In this document: positions 41,096-51,600 of the stretch, piece after piece
How positions within the stretch are numbered: position 1 is the stretch's first letter
How the letters are laid out: each line of letters opens with the position of its first letter
Translations under genes and position numbers: made by a program
The notes under the pieces: model-generated
The model's database searches: none
The model's input: the letters and a program-made list of their open reading frames with translations, nothing else
Told to the model about the DNA's origin: nothing
Source of the DNA: Prosapia bicincta
Lineage: Eukaryota; Arthropoda; Insecta; Hemiptera; Cercopidae
DNA: 64,000 bases
Direction: 5' to 3'
Assembly (NCBI GenBank): GCA_036971475.1
Contig: JBAIZL010000001.1
Span: forward strand, 97,200,350 to 97,264,349

Positions 41096-41649
41096 TCCAG
41101 GGCGAAGACGGCGGCTGTGTTGATACCGTGATGGCCAGTGTAGGCTAGATCAAATAACCAAACAACTGCCTTACGCTAAGTTTAACCAACCAACATACGC
41201 GAAGTTCAAACGAACAACATTTACACCAAGTTCAAATAGGCTACGGTCAGATCAACGTTTCAGCTAATCAACGTTGAAAAACCTACGATAATCAACCAAC
41301 ATCTACACCGGGGTCAAACGGGCCTATGGTTAGTGAAGGCACAGGCAAAAGCCCTAGGTCTTAGACATAGCTACCAACGCTTACCAAAATATCTATGCAG
41401 AAACCGTCAAGGCCTGTCTAGGTATGTTGTATCATTTACAGCATCAAAACTTAGGTAAAGCTACCTTTCAGGTAGGCCCTAGGTAAAGCCACCTTTGAGG
41501 TATGCCCCAGGTAAAGCCAGCCTAGAGTCGGGCCTTAGGTAAAGCTAGCTTGGAGTCAACCCTTAACAATAGTTAAGCGGCTATCGATGCTCGCCTTATC
41601 ATAATAGGTACTTAAGGTGTAAATAAAACTCTGGATATACAGGTAAGAC

Positions 41650-41655
41650 TTTATT
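41650..41655 (-). terminator. Poly(A) signal of the minus-strand RING gene
   Basis: AATAAA on the minus strand, 18 bp beyond the TAA stop at 41674. Confidence 0.75.
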
Positions 41656-41673
41656 AACGAATTTTTTGAACAA

Positions 41674-42872
41674 TTACTCCAGGTTCAGATATAGCCGGTA
41701 GCGTCTGTCTACGTGTTTCCTACATATGGGGCACATCTGCACCTTTTCAGCACACTCGTTGCAATAAACGTGACCGCAGGGTATGATGACGGTGCATGGT
41801 GGTCTTCCCAAGCATACAACGCAGTCCGCTATACGATAGCCGCCTCCTTCAATCTGCTCTCCCGAACTTCTCTGTTTCAACACACGTACAAAGTGGATAA
41901 TTTATATTATTGTACACGAATAGTATAAATACAGGTATCGCTACAAAATGTAACACTTACGACCGTGTATGGAGGGTCTCGCTCGACCATTACTGCCTTC
42001 GCTTCAGCGACAGCCACTCTTCTTCTGCCCTCTTCAACTAGCTTGTCCAGCTCGCCAATCATAATCCTCCATACGCCGACTGCGTAGAAGCTATCCTCAC
42101 ACGTGTCTTTACGCAACGCCGCCTCTAGGTCCGATACAAGCCGTCTTAGCATATGTAGTGCATCAGTCGTTACGCTACGTGCTGCAGCTGCACGTGCATA
42201 CTACACAACAGTCTAGAAAAGGATTAAATAGAAATTAAAAAATCTTGTATAACCCTTTACTACTACTATTATCACCGTACAATACAAGCTTACCGCATAT
42301 TGAGGAGGATATCGTATCCTGCGTCCTAAACAAAGTAAACAGTCTATACGGGCGTGCTCGACGCCTCGTATGTGCTTCAGTTCCTCCTCTATTACGCTTG
42401 AATAGAAAATACGATTTCCGACCCTGATGATAGCGTGATTTATTGGTCCAGCCTATGAAATACAATTTATTAGTAATGAAAAATACAAAGATAACAGTAA
42501 TAACACAATAGGAATACAATAATCACCAGTGTTGGATGGTTGGTAGACTCGGGTCCTTTGGCTGGAGTGTTTGTCCCCTGAAAGAAACATATCATTATTA
42601 GATATGAAAATGAGCCTCTGATAATAGTCTAAATTGTATATAATTACCTGCGATGTGGTACCAGAGGTACTCGGTTCGGCTTCCATCGAATTGCGGCTAT
42701 AGTACGGTGTCCTTGGGCTGCGTCCGCTATCATCCCAAATACCCGTTTCATCGTCGTTGTTTGTTGGCTGGAAAACCAATGGAAAAATTGGAATAACGAA
42801 AAATAGAAAGTATTTAGAAGAAAGAACACACTATTTCATACTCACCTCTGACTGAATACTTTTATCGGTCAT
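41674..42872 (-). CDS. Six-exon RING-finger protein (264 aa), likely E3 ubiquitin ligase
   Basis: Traced as exons 42872-42846, 42767-42648, 42577-42527, 42452-42294, 42200-41961 and 41871-41674. All five introns (78, 70, 74, 93 and 89 bp) have GT...AG ends and lie exactly between codons, and the spliced frame stays open for 264 codons. Residues 10-66 are polar and Pro/Ser-rich. Residues 120-199 are helical and charged, probably coiled-coil. Residues 216-249 are a RING with ligands C216, C219, C231, H233, C236, C239, C246 and C249, followed by a short RYRLYLNLE tail like those that help IAP RINGs dimerise. Exon 4 holds a half-RING echo (C104, C107). RING proteins of this type recruit E2 enzymes to ubiquitinate targets; the target is unknown. 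It is divergent to the BIR-RING gene, sharing a ~510-bp promoter. A TATA-like GTATATAC lies at 42947-42954. In the fifth exon I chose the second of two nearby AGs because the first gives an immediate stop. Whether it is expressed is unknown. Confidence 0.82.
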
Positions 42873-43384
42873 CGTTAATCTTAACACACCTAATTGCAAA
42901 AAGCGTTGGAGACTGGTGCTCTCTGTATGAAATTCCCGGCGAAGTAGTATATACCTACTTCACCCCTCCCCGCGTAATTGCTCATCACAAGCCGAAAAAC
43001 GGTATATAATTACCTCTATGACCGAAGGTAATAGAGTAACATTTCATTGCAGGTGTAGATCATACTCACAGAGCTCGACAATGCTTCTTTAAAACCTATA
43101 CATTAATACTGTTATGACCGCGATATCAACATAACCGCAGCAAATGACGTCAAACAAAATGTCGGTCAAGATGGCGTCCGGACCATCGGCTGGTCATCTG
43201 TATAGGTTTAACTGTTGCTTGCCATAACACTAGTCCATCTGCAGGAGAAATCGGCCTATTGCTGAGCATAAAGCTGAAAGAGTTCAACATGCCTCCTTGG
43301 TAACCCCTATCAACCGTGACGTAATCAACCCCTAACCAACAATATAAGTACGGACAGCACAGACCCAAGTCCTCAGACAACAGC
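42873..43384. promoter_or_regulatory. Shared divergent promoter region
   Basis: 512 bp between the two start codons. The minus gene has GTATATAC at 42947-42954, about 75 bp before its ATG. The plus gene has TATAAG at 43343-43348, about 37 bp before its ATG, implying a very short 5' leader. A perfect TGACGTCA lies at 43145-43152. No ORF is supported inside the region. Confidence 0.6.
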
Positions 43385-43912
43385 ATGGTAGGTGTCTACT
43401 ACTGGACAGATACTCTCACAATCGAGAAGAAAGCCTTCCCCAAACTATCACCGTATCGTCGTAGATTAAGATCGTTTCGTACTTGGAAAGGGGTGTCAAA
43501 CGATACTGTCAACCCCGAGCGTCTCAGCGAAGCAGGATTTTTTTACACCGGCCAAGAAGATCAAACATTGTGCTTTACATGCGCCGGAGGCCTTAAAGAT
43601 TGGTCAGCGAATGATGATCCGTTACAGGAACATGCAAAGTGGTTTCCTAAATGTAAATACATAGTGGGTATATGTGCTAAACAGGCCATGATGGGGGAAG
43701 ACATCTGTACAACAGACGATGAAGACGACGATGACGGTGTAAACAATCAGGATGGTCGTACGCTGTGCAAGATTTGCTGCATCGATGAAATACAGGTTGC
43801 CCTTCTACCCTGCGGACATGTGTTTGCCTGTCTAGGGTGTGCATTGAACCTTCAAGAGTGTAGCATATGCAGAGTACAGACATCCGCTACGATAAGAGTA
43901 TATCTATCGTAG
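43385..43912 (+). CDS. IAP-like protein: one BIR domain plus C-terminal RING (175 aa)
   Basis: A member of the inhibitor-of-apoptosis family, which binds caspases or IAP antagonists through the BIR and ubiquitinates partners through the RING. The BIR spans about residues 24-93. It shows the R..SF..W start, AGFFYTG, and the zinc set C63-x2-C66-x16-H83-x6-C90, exactly the family spacing. An acidic linker (DDEDDDD, 111-117) follows. The RING spans 128-162: C128, C131, C143, H145, C149, C152, C159 and C162, ending in the family-typical IRVYLS. Cellular IAPs usually have two or three BIRs. A single BIR with a RING and a short intronless gene is closer to compact viral or mobile-element IAPs. It is intact, starts at the first ATG after a TATA-like box, and has AATAAA 35 bp after the stop. 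It is divergent to the RING gene at 41674-42872. The anti-apoptotic role is inferred from the family. Confidence 0.93.
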   Translation: MVGVYYWTDTLTIEKKAFPKLSPYRRRLRSFRTWKGVSNDTVNPERLSEAGFFYTGQEDQTLCFTCAGGLKDWSANDDPLQEHAKWFPKCKYIVGICAKQAMMGEDICTTDDEDDDDGVNNQDGRTLCKICCIDEIQVALLPCGHVFACLGCALNLQECSICRVQTSATIRVYLS

Positions 43913-43946
43913 CTAAGCCTAATGTAAATAATACTACTATGTGATC

Positions 43947-43952
43947 AATAAA
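43947..43952 (+). terminator. Poly(A) signal of the BIR-RING gene
   Basis: AATAAA followed about 20 bp later by a GT-rich stretch (TGTGTTTGT), a standard cleavage/polyadenylation arrangement. Confidence 0.8.
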
Positions 43953-46900
43953 ATGATTTTGTTTACATGTGTTTGTACTTATTGAAACTCCTAAAACAAA
44001 CTATATAGGTAGAGGTCAACATAGGATAAGGTAATAAGTACTAGTGTCTTGATAATAATATGATTTGAACAATAACCAAATTAAACATTCAGTGTTAAAT
44101 CTAGTTACAGCTGCATTATACACATTACCGTTACGATCAGCTTGACAGGTCGCAACCCGCATGAGACACATTACTAGATATCTAGTAATCTCGGCCTCTA
44201 GACAAGTTTAACACTAGCTTAGACATATCTCTGTAAAATTTCCAATCATCCGGCATAATTTAGGCTAAATATAACTTCGCAAAAACATGTAAACTCATGT
44301 CCTAGGTCTAATGCTAAATCTAACAAAAATGTAAACTGTCGTTAAAATCTGATTAGGGCAAAACACGGGCCCTTCTCCAGGATGGCTTTACCTAAGACCT
44401 GGGTGTCTTTACCTACTACCTGACTCCAGGGTAGCTTTACCTAGGGCCTTCCTGAAAGGTAGCTTTACCTAAGTTTTGATGCTGTAAATGATACAACATA
44501 CCTAGACAGGCCTTGACGGTTTCTGCATAGATATTTTGGTAAGCGTTGGTAGCTATGTCTAAGACCTAGGGCTTTTGCCTGTGCCTTCACTAACCATAGG
44601 CCCGTTTGACCCCGGTGTAGATGTTGGTTGATTAGCGTAGGTTTTTCAACGTTGATTAGCTGAAACGTTGATCTGGCCGTAGCCTATTTGAACTTGGTGT
44701 AAATGTTGTTCGTTTGAACTTCGCGTATGTTGGTTGGTTAAACTTAGCGTAAGGCAGTGGTTTGGTTATTTGATCTAGCCTACACTGGCCATCACGGTAT
44801 CAACACAGCCGCCGTCTTCGCCCTGGATGACGTCATATTCGATCCGGATACTGTGTGTTAGCCTTAGTCGAGCCATTCGTCGGATATGTGTTAGCCCTAG
44901 TCAGGCTAAGCATAGGTTACTATGTGTTATCCGTTAGCTAAGCTACGCATCGGATACTGTGTGTGTGTGTGTTATCCATAGTCAAACTAACCACTAGTTA
45001 TTCGCTAGCCTAGCTATGCTTTGGATACCATGTGTTAACCATTAGTCAATCTATGGTTCGGATACTATGTGTTTACCCTAGTCAGACTATGCATCGTGTA
45101 CTATGTGTTAATCATTAGCCTGGCTATGCAACAGGTACTATTTAATAACCATTAGCCAGACTGTGCAATGATTATTATGTGTTAGTTTGTAATCAACCTA
45201 CTCATGTGATAATCATAGTCAAGCTATGCTTTGGATACTGTTTGTTAAACCATACTCAAGCTATGCATTGGGTACTACATGATGAACATTATGAACATTG
45301 GGGCCTACTATGTGTTAATGATTAGCCAAGCTATGTATCAGGTATTATGTGGTAATTTGTGGGCAGCTTGTAGGATAGTGTGTGATGACCGTTAGCTAAA
45401 CTATGCACCGGATATAATGTGTTAAACTTTGTAGGCCCATGTCTTCTTAGCATAATATCTATGCAAGCTTGCACACACATATATGTTTAACACATTATGT
45501 AGGCCTAACATAGTATGATAGCATGCATGTTGGCTTAGCATAGTATTTATTTGGTTTACACGCATATTTATTTAACACACTATATAGGGTAATTACGTAT
45601 GCAGGCCTAACATAGTATATAAGCCTATGTAGGATAGCATCCATGCTGGTTAGCATAGTATTTATGTGGGTTTACACGCATATCTGTTTAGCACAGGCTT
45701 AGCATATTATTTATGTAGGTTTACATGCATATTTGTTTAACACACTATATAAGCTATCATTCTTCCTGGTTTAACATAGGTCTATGTGGGTAACGGGGAT
45801 ATTTGCCTAATAAGGGCTGTATATAGGTTAACCTGCATATTGGTTTAACAGCGTATATATATGGCTATTTAGAGTATATTGCATGCTGGTTTAACATAGT
45901 ATATATGCCTATATTGGTTAGCAGTGTATGTATATAGGTTGCGTAACTTTTTTTAAATTATATTGTAATATTTGTTGACCGTCATGGGCGTGATAGGTTA
46001 TGCATTGTTAGCTATACCATATAGTACTTCCCGTATTATACGGTTGCCAAGTTCTACCTGATAGACGAGGTGTAAATAGCTCAGGTCATATGGGCTTTGG
46101 CCAGTGGTTTACCGACATAGTAGGCCCATGTAAGTCGGCTTAGCATAGTATGTATGCAGGCCTACACGCATATTTGTTTAACACATTATGTGTCCTATCA
46201 CATGTGTTGGCTAAACAAGCCTATGTATGATAGCATGCATGATGGCTTGGCATCGTTTTATAACATATATTTATTCTCGTTTTGTGATAGGCCTCTTTAT
46301 TAGTGTTTCTCCATATATACCTTTATATCTAGATACATTTACAGCTATAGGAGATGTCCATTGAGGCTATTTGATTATTTACACTGATTTCTGATTATAG
46401 GCCTTGGTATGACGACAGTACATAATAAATTGATACAGTAATCAAAACATAGACACGTGCCTAGATTCACAACGACACAGCCGTGCGGGTTTTAAGCTTG
46501 CTATAGCGGCAGCCGTTGCGGTTTTTTAGATAATGTGTTATCTTTGCAAGTCTGTACATGTCTAGCACACGGTCAAGCGTATTCCCTGAAACGACGGGGC
46601 TTTGTTGCTTTGTTTATTATTTTGTAGCATAGACAAATTTTGAGTTTGACAATCATAACCCTTGCCCCTCTAGTTATGGAGGGCCTAATACCTGAGTCGC
46701 TCGAACGCCGATACGTCATAAACCTTTACGTGGGCTTGATAGGTTATGCATTGGTAGATGTACCCTATAGTACCTCCCATATTATACGGTTGCCAGGATC
46801 AACCTGATAGAAGAGGTGAAAATAGCTCAGGTCATAAGGGTTTGGCCTGTGGTTTACAAACATAATAGGCCCATGTATGTTGGCCTAGCATATGTAGGCT

Positions 46901-47055
46901 TACATATTTGTTTAACACATTATGTGGGCTATCATATATATTGGTTTAACGCTGTATATAAGCCTTTCCGTCTTACAGCGACCGTTTGCGTAGACCTACA
47001 GGGCCCCTGTGTTGTGATTGGTCGATCATTTTTGGCAATCAACCCCCCACTTGCT

Positions 47056-47669
47056 CTAGTGTGAATTTGCCTCGGGCCTTTCTCCAGGGTGTCTCTAGCT
47101 AGGGCCCGGCTTCGGGGTGGTTTTAACCTACGCCCATACTCTGTGGTGGCTGAACGCTCACCAAGACTTGGTGGAGGTATTTGTCTTGGTCGAGAGGCTG
47201 TATTTGATATAGCATCCATCCTAAGGCCCGACTCTTGGGCAGCTTTACTTAAGGGCTGACTGCTTCACCTAAAGTCTTGCTCCGAGGAGGCTTTACCTAG
47301 GCCGCGACTTCGTGGTAGCTTTACCTAAGGTCGAGTTCCCGGATTACTTTACCTAGGGCATAGCTTAGGATTGGCTTTACCTAAGTCCTGGGTGGCTTTA
47401 CCTGTGGCCTTGCTCCTTATTGGCTCTACCTAAGTCCTGGGTGGCTTTACCGAGGGGTCGGCCTCGTGATGGCTTTACCTAGGACTTGGTGGAGGTACTT
47501 GTCTTAGTCGATAGGCTGTAATTGATATAGCAATCATCTTGGCCCGGCTCTTGAGTAGCTTTACTTAAAGGCTGACTGCTTTAACTAAGGCCCGGCTCCT
47601 GGGTGTCTCTAGGTATGGCCTGATTCCGGGGTTACTTTACCTAGGTTGGCTTTACCTTGCTCCGTGTTG
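47056..47669. repeat. Right-arm-specific ~30-35-bp minisatellite expansion
   Basis: Many copies of GGCTTTACCTAAGGCC followed by variable GC-rich sequence, with a longer internal duplication (GTATTTGTCTTGGTCGA near 47177 and GTACTTGTCTTAGTCGA near 47496). The left arm jumps directly across the corresponding point near 38693. Confidence 0.82.
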
Positions 47670-48222
47670 GCTTTACCTAAGGCATAGCTGCTGGGTGGCT
47701 GGGCTTGGATTGGCTTTAACCGAGGCCGTGCTCCGTGTTAGCTTTACCCGCTCTTAGGCGGTGTTACCTCAAGCGTGGGTTCGGTGGTGACTTTTACCTA
47801 GGTCACCGATCATTTTTGGCAATCTGAAAACAGGTGCACCCGCCCCCACAGTCGTCCATAATGGACTCTACACGTATCCCGTACGGTCATTTGATCCAAC
47901 CGGTCGATTTTCGGCAATTTCATATTTTTTGTAAAAACTACCCCTAGGTAAACCATCCCCCGCAACGGTCCAAAAAGGATTCTAGATATTTCCCGTTCTC
48001 TCTGTTGATCCAACCGACCGATGTTTGGCAATTTCATATTTTTTGTAAAAACTACCCCTAGGTGAAACTACCCCTACCGACGCGATAATGCACTCTAGAC
48101 ACACCCCATCGGTCAAGAAACGTTTTTCCAAAATTTTTTCGAAAACTACCCGCCACCCCCAATCCACCCCCGGAGCCACCCCCGAAGACGGTCCTGAACG
48201 TAGCTGAGGTCACCCCCAACAC

Positions 48223-48240
48223 TTAGGTTAGGTTAGGTTA
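48223..48240. repeat. Telomere-like (TTAGG)n run in the right TIR
   Basis: TTAGGTTAGGTTAGGTTA is 3.6 units, the mirror of 38121-38136 but two bases longer. Confidence 0.75.
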
Positions 48241-48596
48241 GATCCATTTTGGCTAGCTTAGGTCAGTGGGTTGGAATTAGTTTTTTCCATTTACCGCCCC
48301 TGCCCCTCTAGGCATGGTCAAAACCACCCTTAGGGGTTGGGTGAGGGTCGGCGTCAAGCCTCTGCATCATCCAAAACCACCCCTATAGTCCTAGGTTACG
48401 TAGCGGCCGAGTTAGGTTAAAATAAATTTTTTTTCGAAAAACTACCCCCTACCCCTCTAGACGCGGTCGAAACCACCCCCGGGTCTGGGATCAGGTGCGC
48501 GATGACCTCCTGCATCATCCAAAACTACCCCTACAGTCCTAGGTTACGTAGCGACCGAGTTAGGGGTAGTTGTGCTAGGGTAGGGCAACTACTACT

Positions 48597-48602
48597 CATA
48601 TA
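48597..48602. repeat. 6-bp target-site duplication, right copy
   Basis: CATATA directly after the right TIR end, matching 37759-37764. Confidence 0.85.
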
Positions 48603-51600
48603 TAGAGGAAAGTTGTCGACAGCAACACTTTCTTGCTCTTACTATTAAAAAATAAACATAGATATACTATAAATATACTTGCAAACAACGCTCAAGAATC
48701 AGACTTTGCGGGTCAGCTTTCATAGCGGGTGCGTCATTTTATCTTTGAGACTACATCGTGGTAACAAGGTAGTTTTTACAAAGTGCAATGTTAAATTTGA
48801 TGGTGTAATGATTTTTGTCGTTTCACGTAACCCCTAGAAACATCCCCATTTCACTATTACAGTAGAGCTCCAACTAACCGAATCGATTGGTACAGGACTA
48901 CAATCGAAAAGAATGATATATTTTTAGAAAAAAATGTCATAATATTAATTACTGCATGTATTTTGTAAAGGAGAGAAAAAAAACTATATTTTTTGTAGTT
49001 TTGTATTTCCTCTAAACTTCTGAGCTATGATGGTTGCTTTTTCAGAAGCCATCGGACACGAAATTAGGTTTCCCATGTAACGTTACTCCAAAAGCCACTT
49101 GAAAACTACATTTTCTAGTTCTTTGTTTATGGCTGCCTTCATTGATATTCTTCAAAAACTTTTATCTTCGAAAGTTCTAATAGACTTCAAATTTAATTCC
49201 TTTTATAATAGAAAAAAATATGCAAAAAATATAGTACTAAAACTTAACTAAGGTTGTTTGCCATTGAATGTTTCGTCAAAACACGTTCCTTCATAAGAAT
49301 GAAAGTTATTAACCAAAAGAAGAATGTGAAAAGGACACTATCCCAAAAAAAAGACAATATTCGAAGGAAAAAGAGAAAGATGAATAAACTTAGAAACTTA
49401 CTTTTTATTTAGCTGTTACGTGAAGGTAAGTCCTACAATGGTATTACATGTAAACTTACAATGTTCAGATTATGATAGTAATATAATGTTAAATAGACCT
49501 ATATCTTAATATTCTTAATTTAGATGTTCCTTACACTTTTTGCTCACAGACATTTTACATACTAAATTATATCAGCTTATAGAACGAGTTACTATTATTA
49601 AATGTAAAACATGCCGTTTAGAAACAACAAAATTTAAAAAGGGGTAATTTATTTAGCGTTCGCACACATGCTAGTGTATGCCAAAACAACACATATGAAG
49701 CGCGGCTCGGTACCAGTGACGTCACGAGCTCCAGCCAGCATACGCGTGAGACCTACCGTCTCTCTATATACCGTGGTTTAAATCTAGCTATTCATTTTCA
49801 CAAACCACGTGACGTTCCTAATAACTTAACATGAACATTGTTTATCACAAAGATGTAAATTCAGGATATCTAGGTCAATATTAAAGTACTCTAACTATTA
49901 GATCATACAGTCGCCAAAATGCACTTATCGAAGACGAAAAGAAGTTTGAAATGCTTTCAGTTCTATAGCTTGATTAACCATTACAGTAGTGACAATCTAA
50001 AGTTGTTAGTAAAAGAACCAAAATGAAGTCAGAATAAATAATTTAATGTTTTTTTTACATCTACCAGTTTTTGTTATAATTTTATTTCATTGCGATACTT
50101 TGTTTAGACTATTATATACAAGGTAAATTTAAAGCAAACACTGGTATGGACACTGTAATTCTTCAATGTTTTGAATACAAGTTCGTTGGAGTTATTTAAA
50201 ATAATCGATGAAACCGTTAATCATTTCCAACGATGGTCGAGCAGACTAAACTAATGCATTTCCACGCGGAAAATATTAGGACAATAGCCTGATTACATAA
50301 TAGGGTATAACAATGAAACGGTGTGGGTCGAGTGGAGCGAAAAAGGCAGATAAAGTAGTGCATTAACAAGCGAGTCACGGGGTCAGGCAATTATAGTAAA
50401 TGTGAGAGCACTTTGCAGAGGCGCATAAATGCCACCAGCACACATAAAGGTAGACGTGATACGAGAGCCGGACTACCTTCACAGCTCCATATTGAAACAC
50501 TACATGTTTTTCTGTGTCGCCTGCTTGCTACAAAATAAATATCTAGCTAGAATGTGGTGAAGCTTAGCAATAAACTGTTTTAACGTTTCATTGAGGAATG
50601 TAGCTGCAGCTTTACACTAAGAATTATGCCGTAGGATATGTACAAACAGTATCACTTGGTCCCAGATAAATCGTACCTCTAATCTGGTTATGAACACAAG
50701 TGCTGATACGTATAGGTTTTAACATATATATATATTATAGCGAAATTCATTAATTTAAGAAAACTGTTGATTAAATATTTGAATTTGTGAGATCGTAGTA
50801 CACGATCGCTATCTAGCAAGGGATAGTCTATTGTCACATCTATCGGCCGAAATAAGTTACTGCACACACCTGCATATCATAAATAAAAATAATTCGAAAG
50901 GGGTTCATTGTAAGTAAACCAAGACGTGCCTCGTTCATGGGAGAGAAGCTTTACCTAGACATCCACGGACCAGGGAGATTTATGACTAGGAATCTCTGAG
51001 AATACAGAAAACACATGCACCTGTGAGAAAGTTCAACAAATTCCCACGAAGCCAAAAAAGGAAAGTGCGGGAAGTGTCAAAATGTCATAGGCTAGCCAGA
51101 GTTTGAGCGCCATAAGGGAGCCAATCAAATTTGTAGAGGGTATGAGAAACAAACGGATACGATCCAAGAGGATGTTCAGGAACGACAGTCAATTTTCAGT
51201 ACTCGAAAGGGTCAAGTGGTAGGACTCGAGGAGAAGTAATGTTGAGTTTTTAGTTAGAAATATCAAATTCAAACAAGTAACGTGGAAATTTAAAGTAAGG
51301 GAGATTATTAAATAGAAAGTGAAGTATAAAGAGGGAGATTAAAGGGTAACAAGTGAGATTAAAATAAGGGAGTGATTAATAAAGTCAGTTAAGGAATAGA
51401 AGCATTTCGAGAAATTAAGAAAAGTGAAATTGATAGGAAAGTATTACTAAGTGAATTTGTGTCAAATGAAGTAAAACAAGGAACCACGCAAGTAATAAGT
51501 AATAATTTATTTTCATTATAAAGCCAACTCTTTAAAACCAAACATTTAAGAACATTTAAACTTTTATAAATTCATTAAAAAGTCATAGTTAACTGAAATA

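Larger units (their letters stand above)
37765..41490 (+). repeat. Left terminal inverted repeat (~3.7 kb)
   Basis: Reverse-complementary to 44429-48596. From the end inward it contains: two ~155-bp subterminal copies with CGCTACGTAACCTAGGACT (37799 and 37953); a 16-bp (TAACC)n run; a ~112-bp block repeat with GGGTAGTTTTTACAAAAAATATG (38307 and 38417); a ~210-bp duplicated segment (38815-39028 and 39560-39765); ATGCTAAGCC/GTGTTAAACA-type minisatellites to about 40300; a ~40-45-bp CATAGTATCCGATGCATAGC-type minisatellite to 41080; and a short GGTAAAGCC minisatellite near 41450. The open frames here are not conserved-looking proteins. Confidence 0.92.
37765..48596. mobile_element. 10.8-kb giant-TIR element carrying BIR-RING and RING genes
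   Basis: The ends are exact inverse copies (AGTAGTAGTTGCCC... and ...GGGCAACTACTACT) flanked by the 6-bp duplication CATATA. The TIRs are 3.7 kb (left) and 4.2 kb (right), about 98 percent alike over the parts compared, apart from length changes in minisatellites. The core is about 2.9 kb. Only two genes are recognisable, both RING ubiquitin-ligase-like, divergently oriented in the core. No transposase, integrase, protein-primed polymerase, protease, ATPase or capsid gene is present, so it is non-autonomous. A 6-bp TSD with AG at the terminus is characteristic of Polinton/Maverick elements, whose adintovirus relatives can carry anti-apoptotic genes. This assignment is inference, and other integrase-type classes remain possible. 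Confidence 0.88.
44429..48596 (-). repeat. Right terminal inverted repeat (~4.2 kb)
   Basis: Reverse complement of the left TIR. It is about 440 bp longer: it has ~610 extra bp of GGCTTTACCTA-type minisatellite (47056-47669) but lacks ~180 bp found near 40449-40625 on the left. Both differences fall at tandem repeats. Confidence 0.92.

Noticed and set aside
42173..42207. First AG upstream of exon 5 of the RING gene (near 42211) as the acceptor
   Set aside because: It brings an in-frame TAG within four codons. The AG ending at 42201 keeps an 80-codon open exon with matching phase.
43385..43393. ATG followed by GTAGGT as a possible splice donor at the BIR-RING start
   Set aside because: The frame continues open into a complete BIR domain with no better downstream acceptor, so an intronless reading is simpler.
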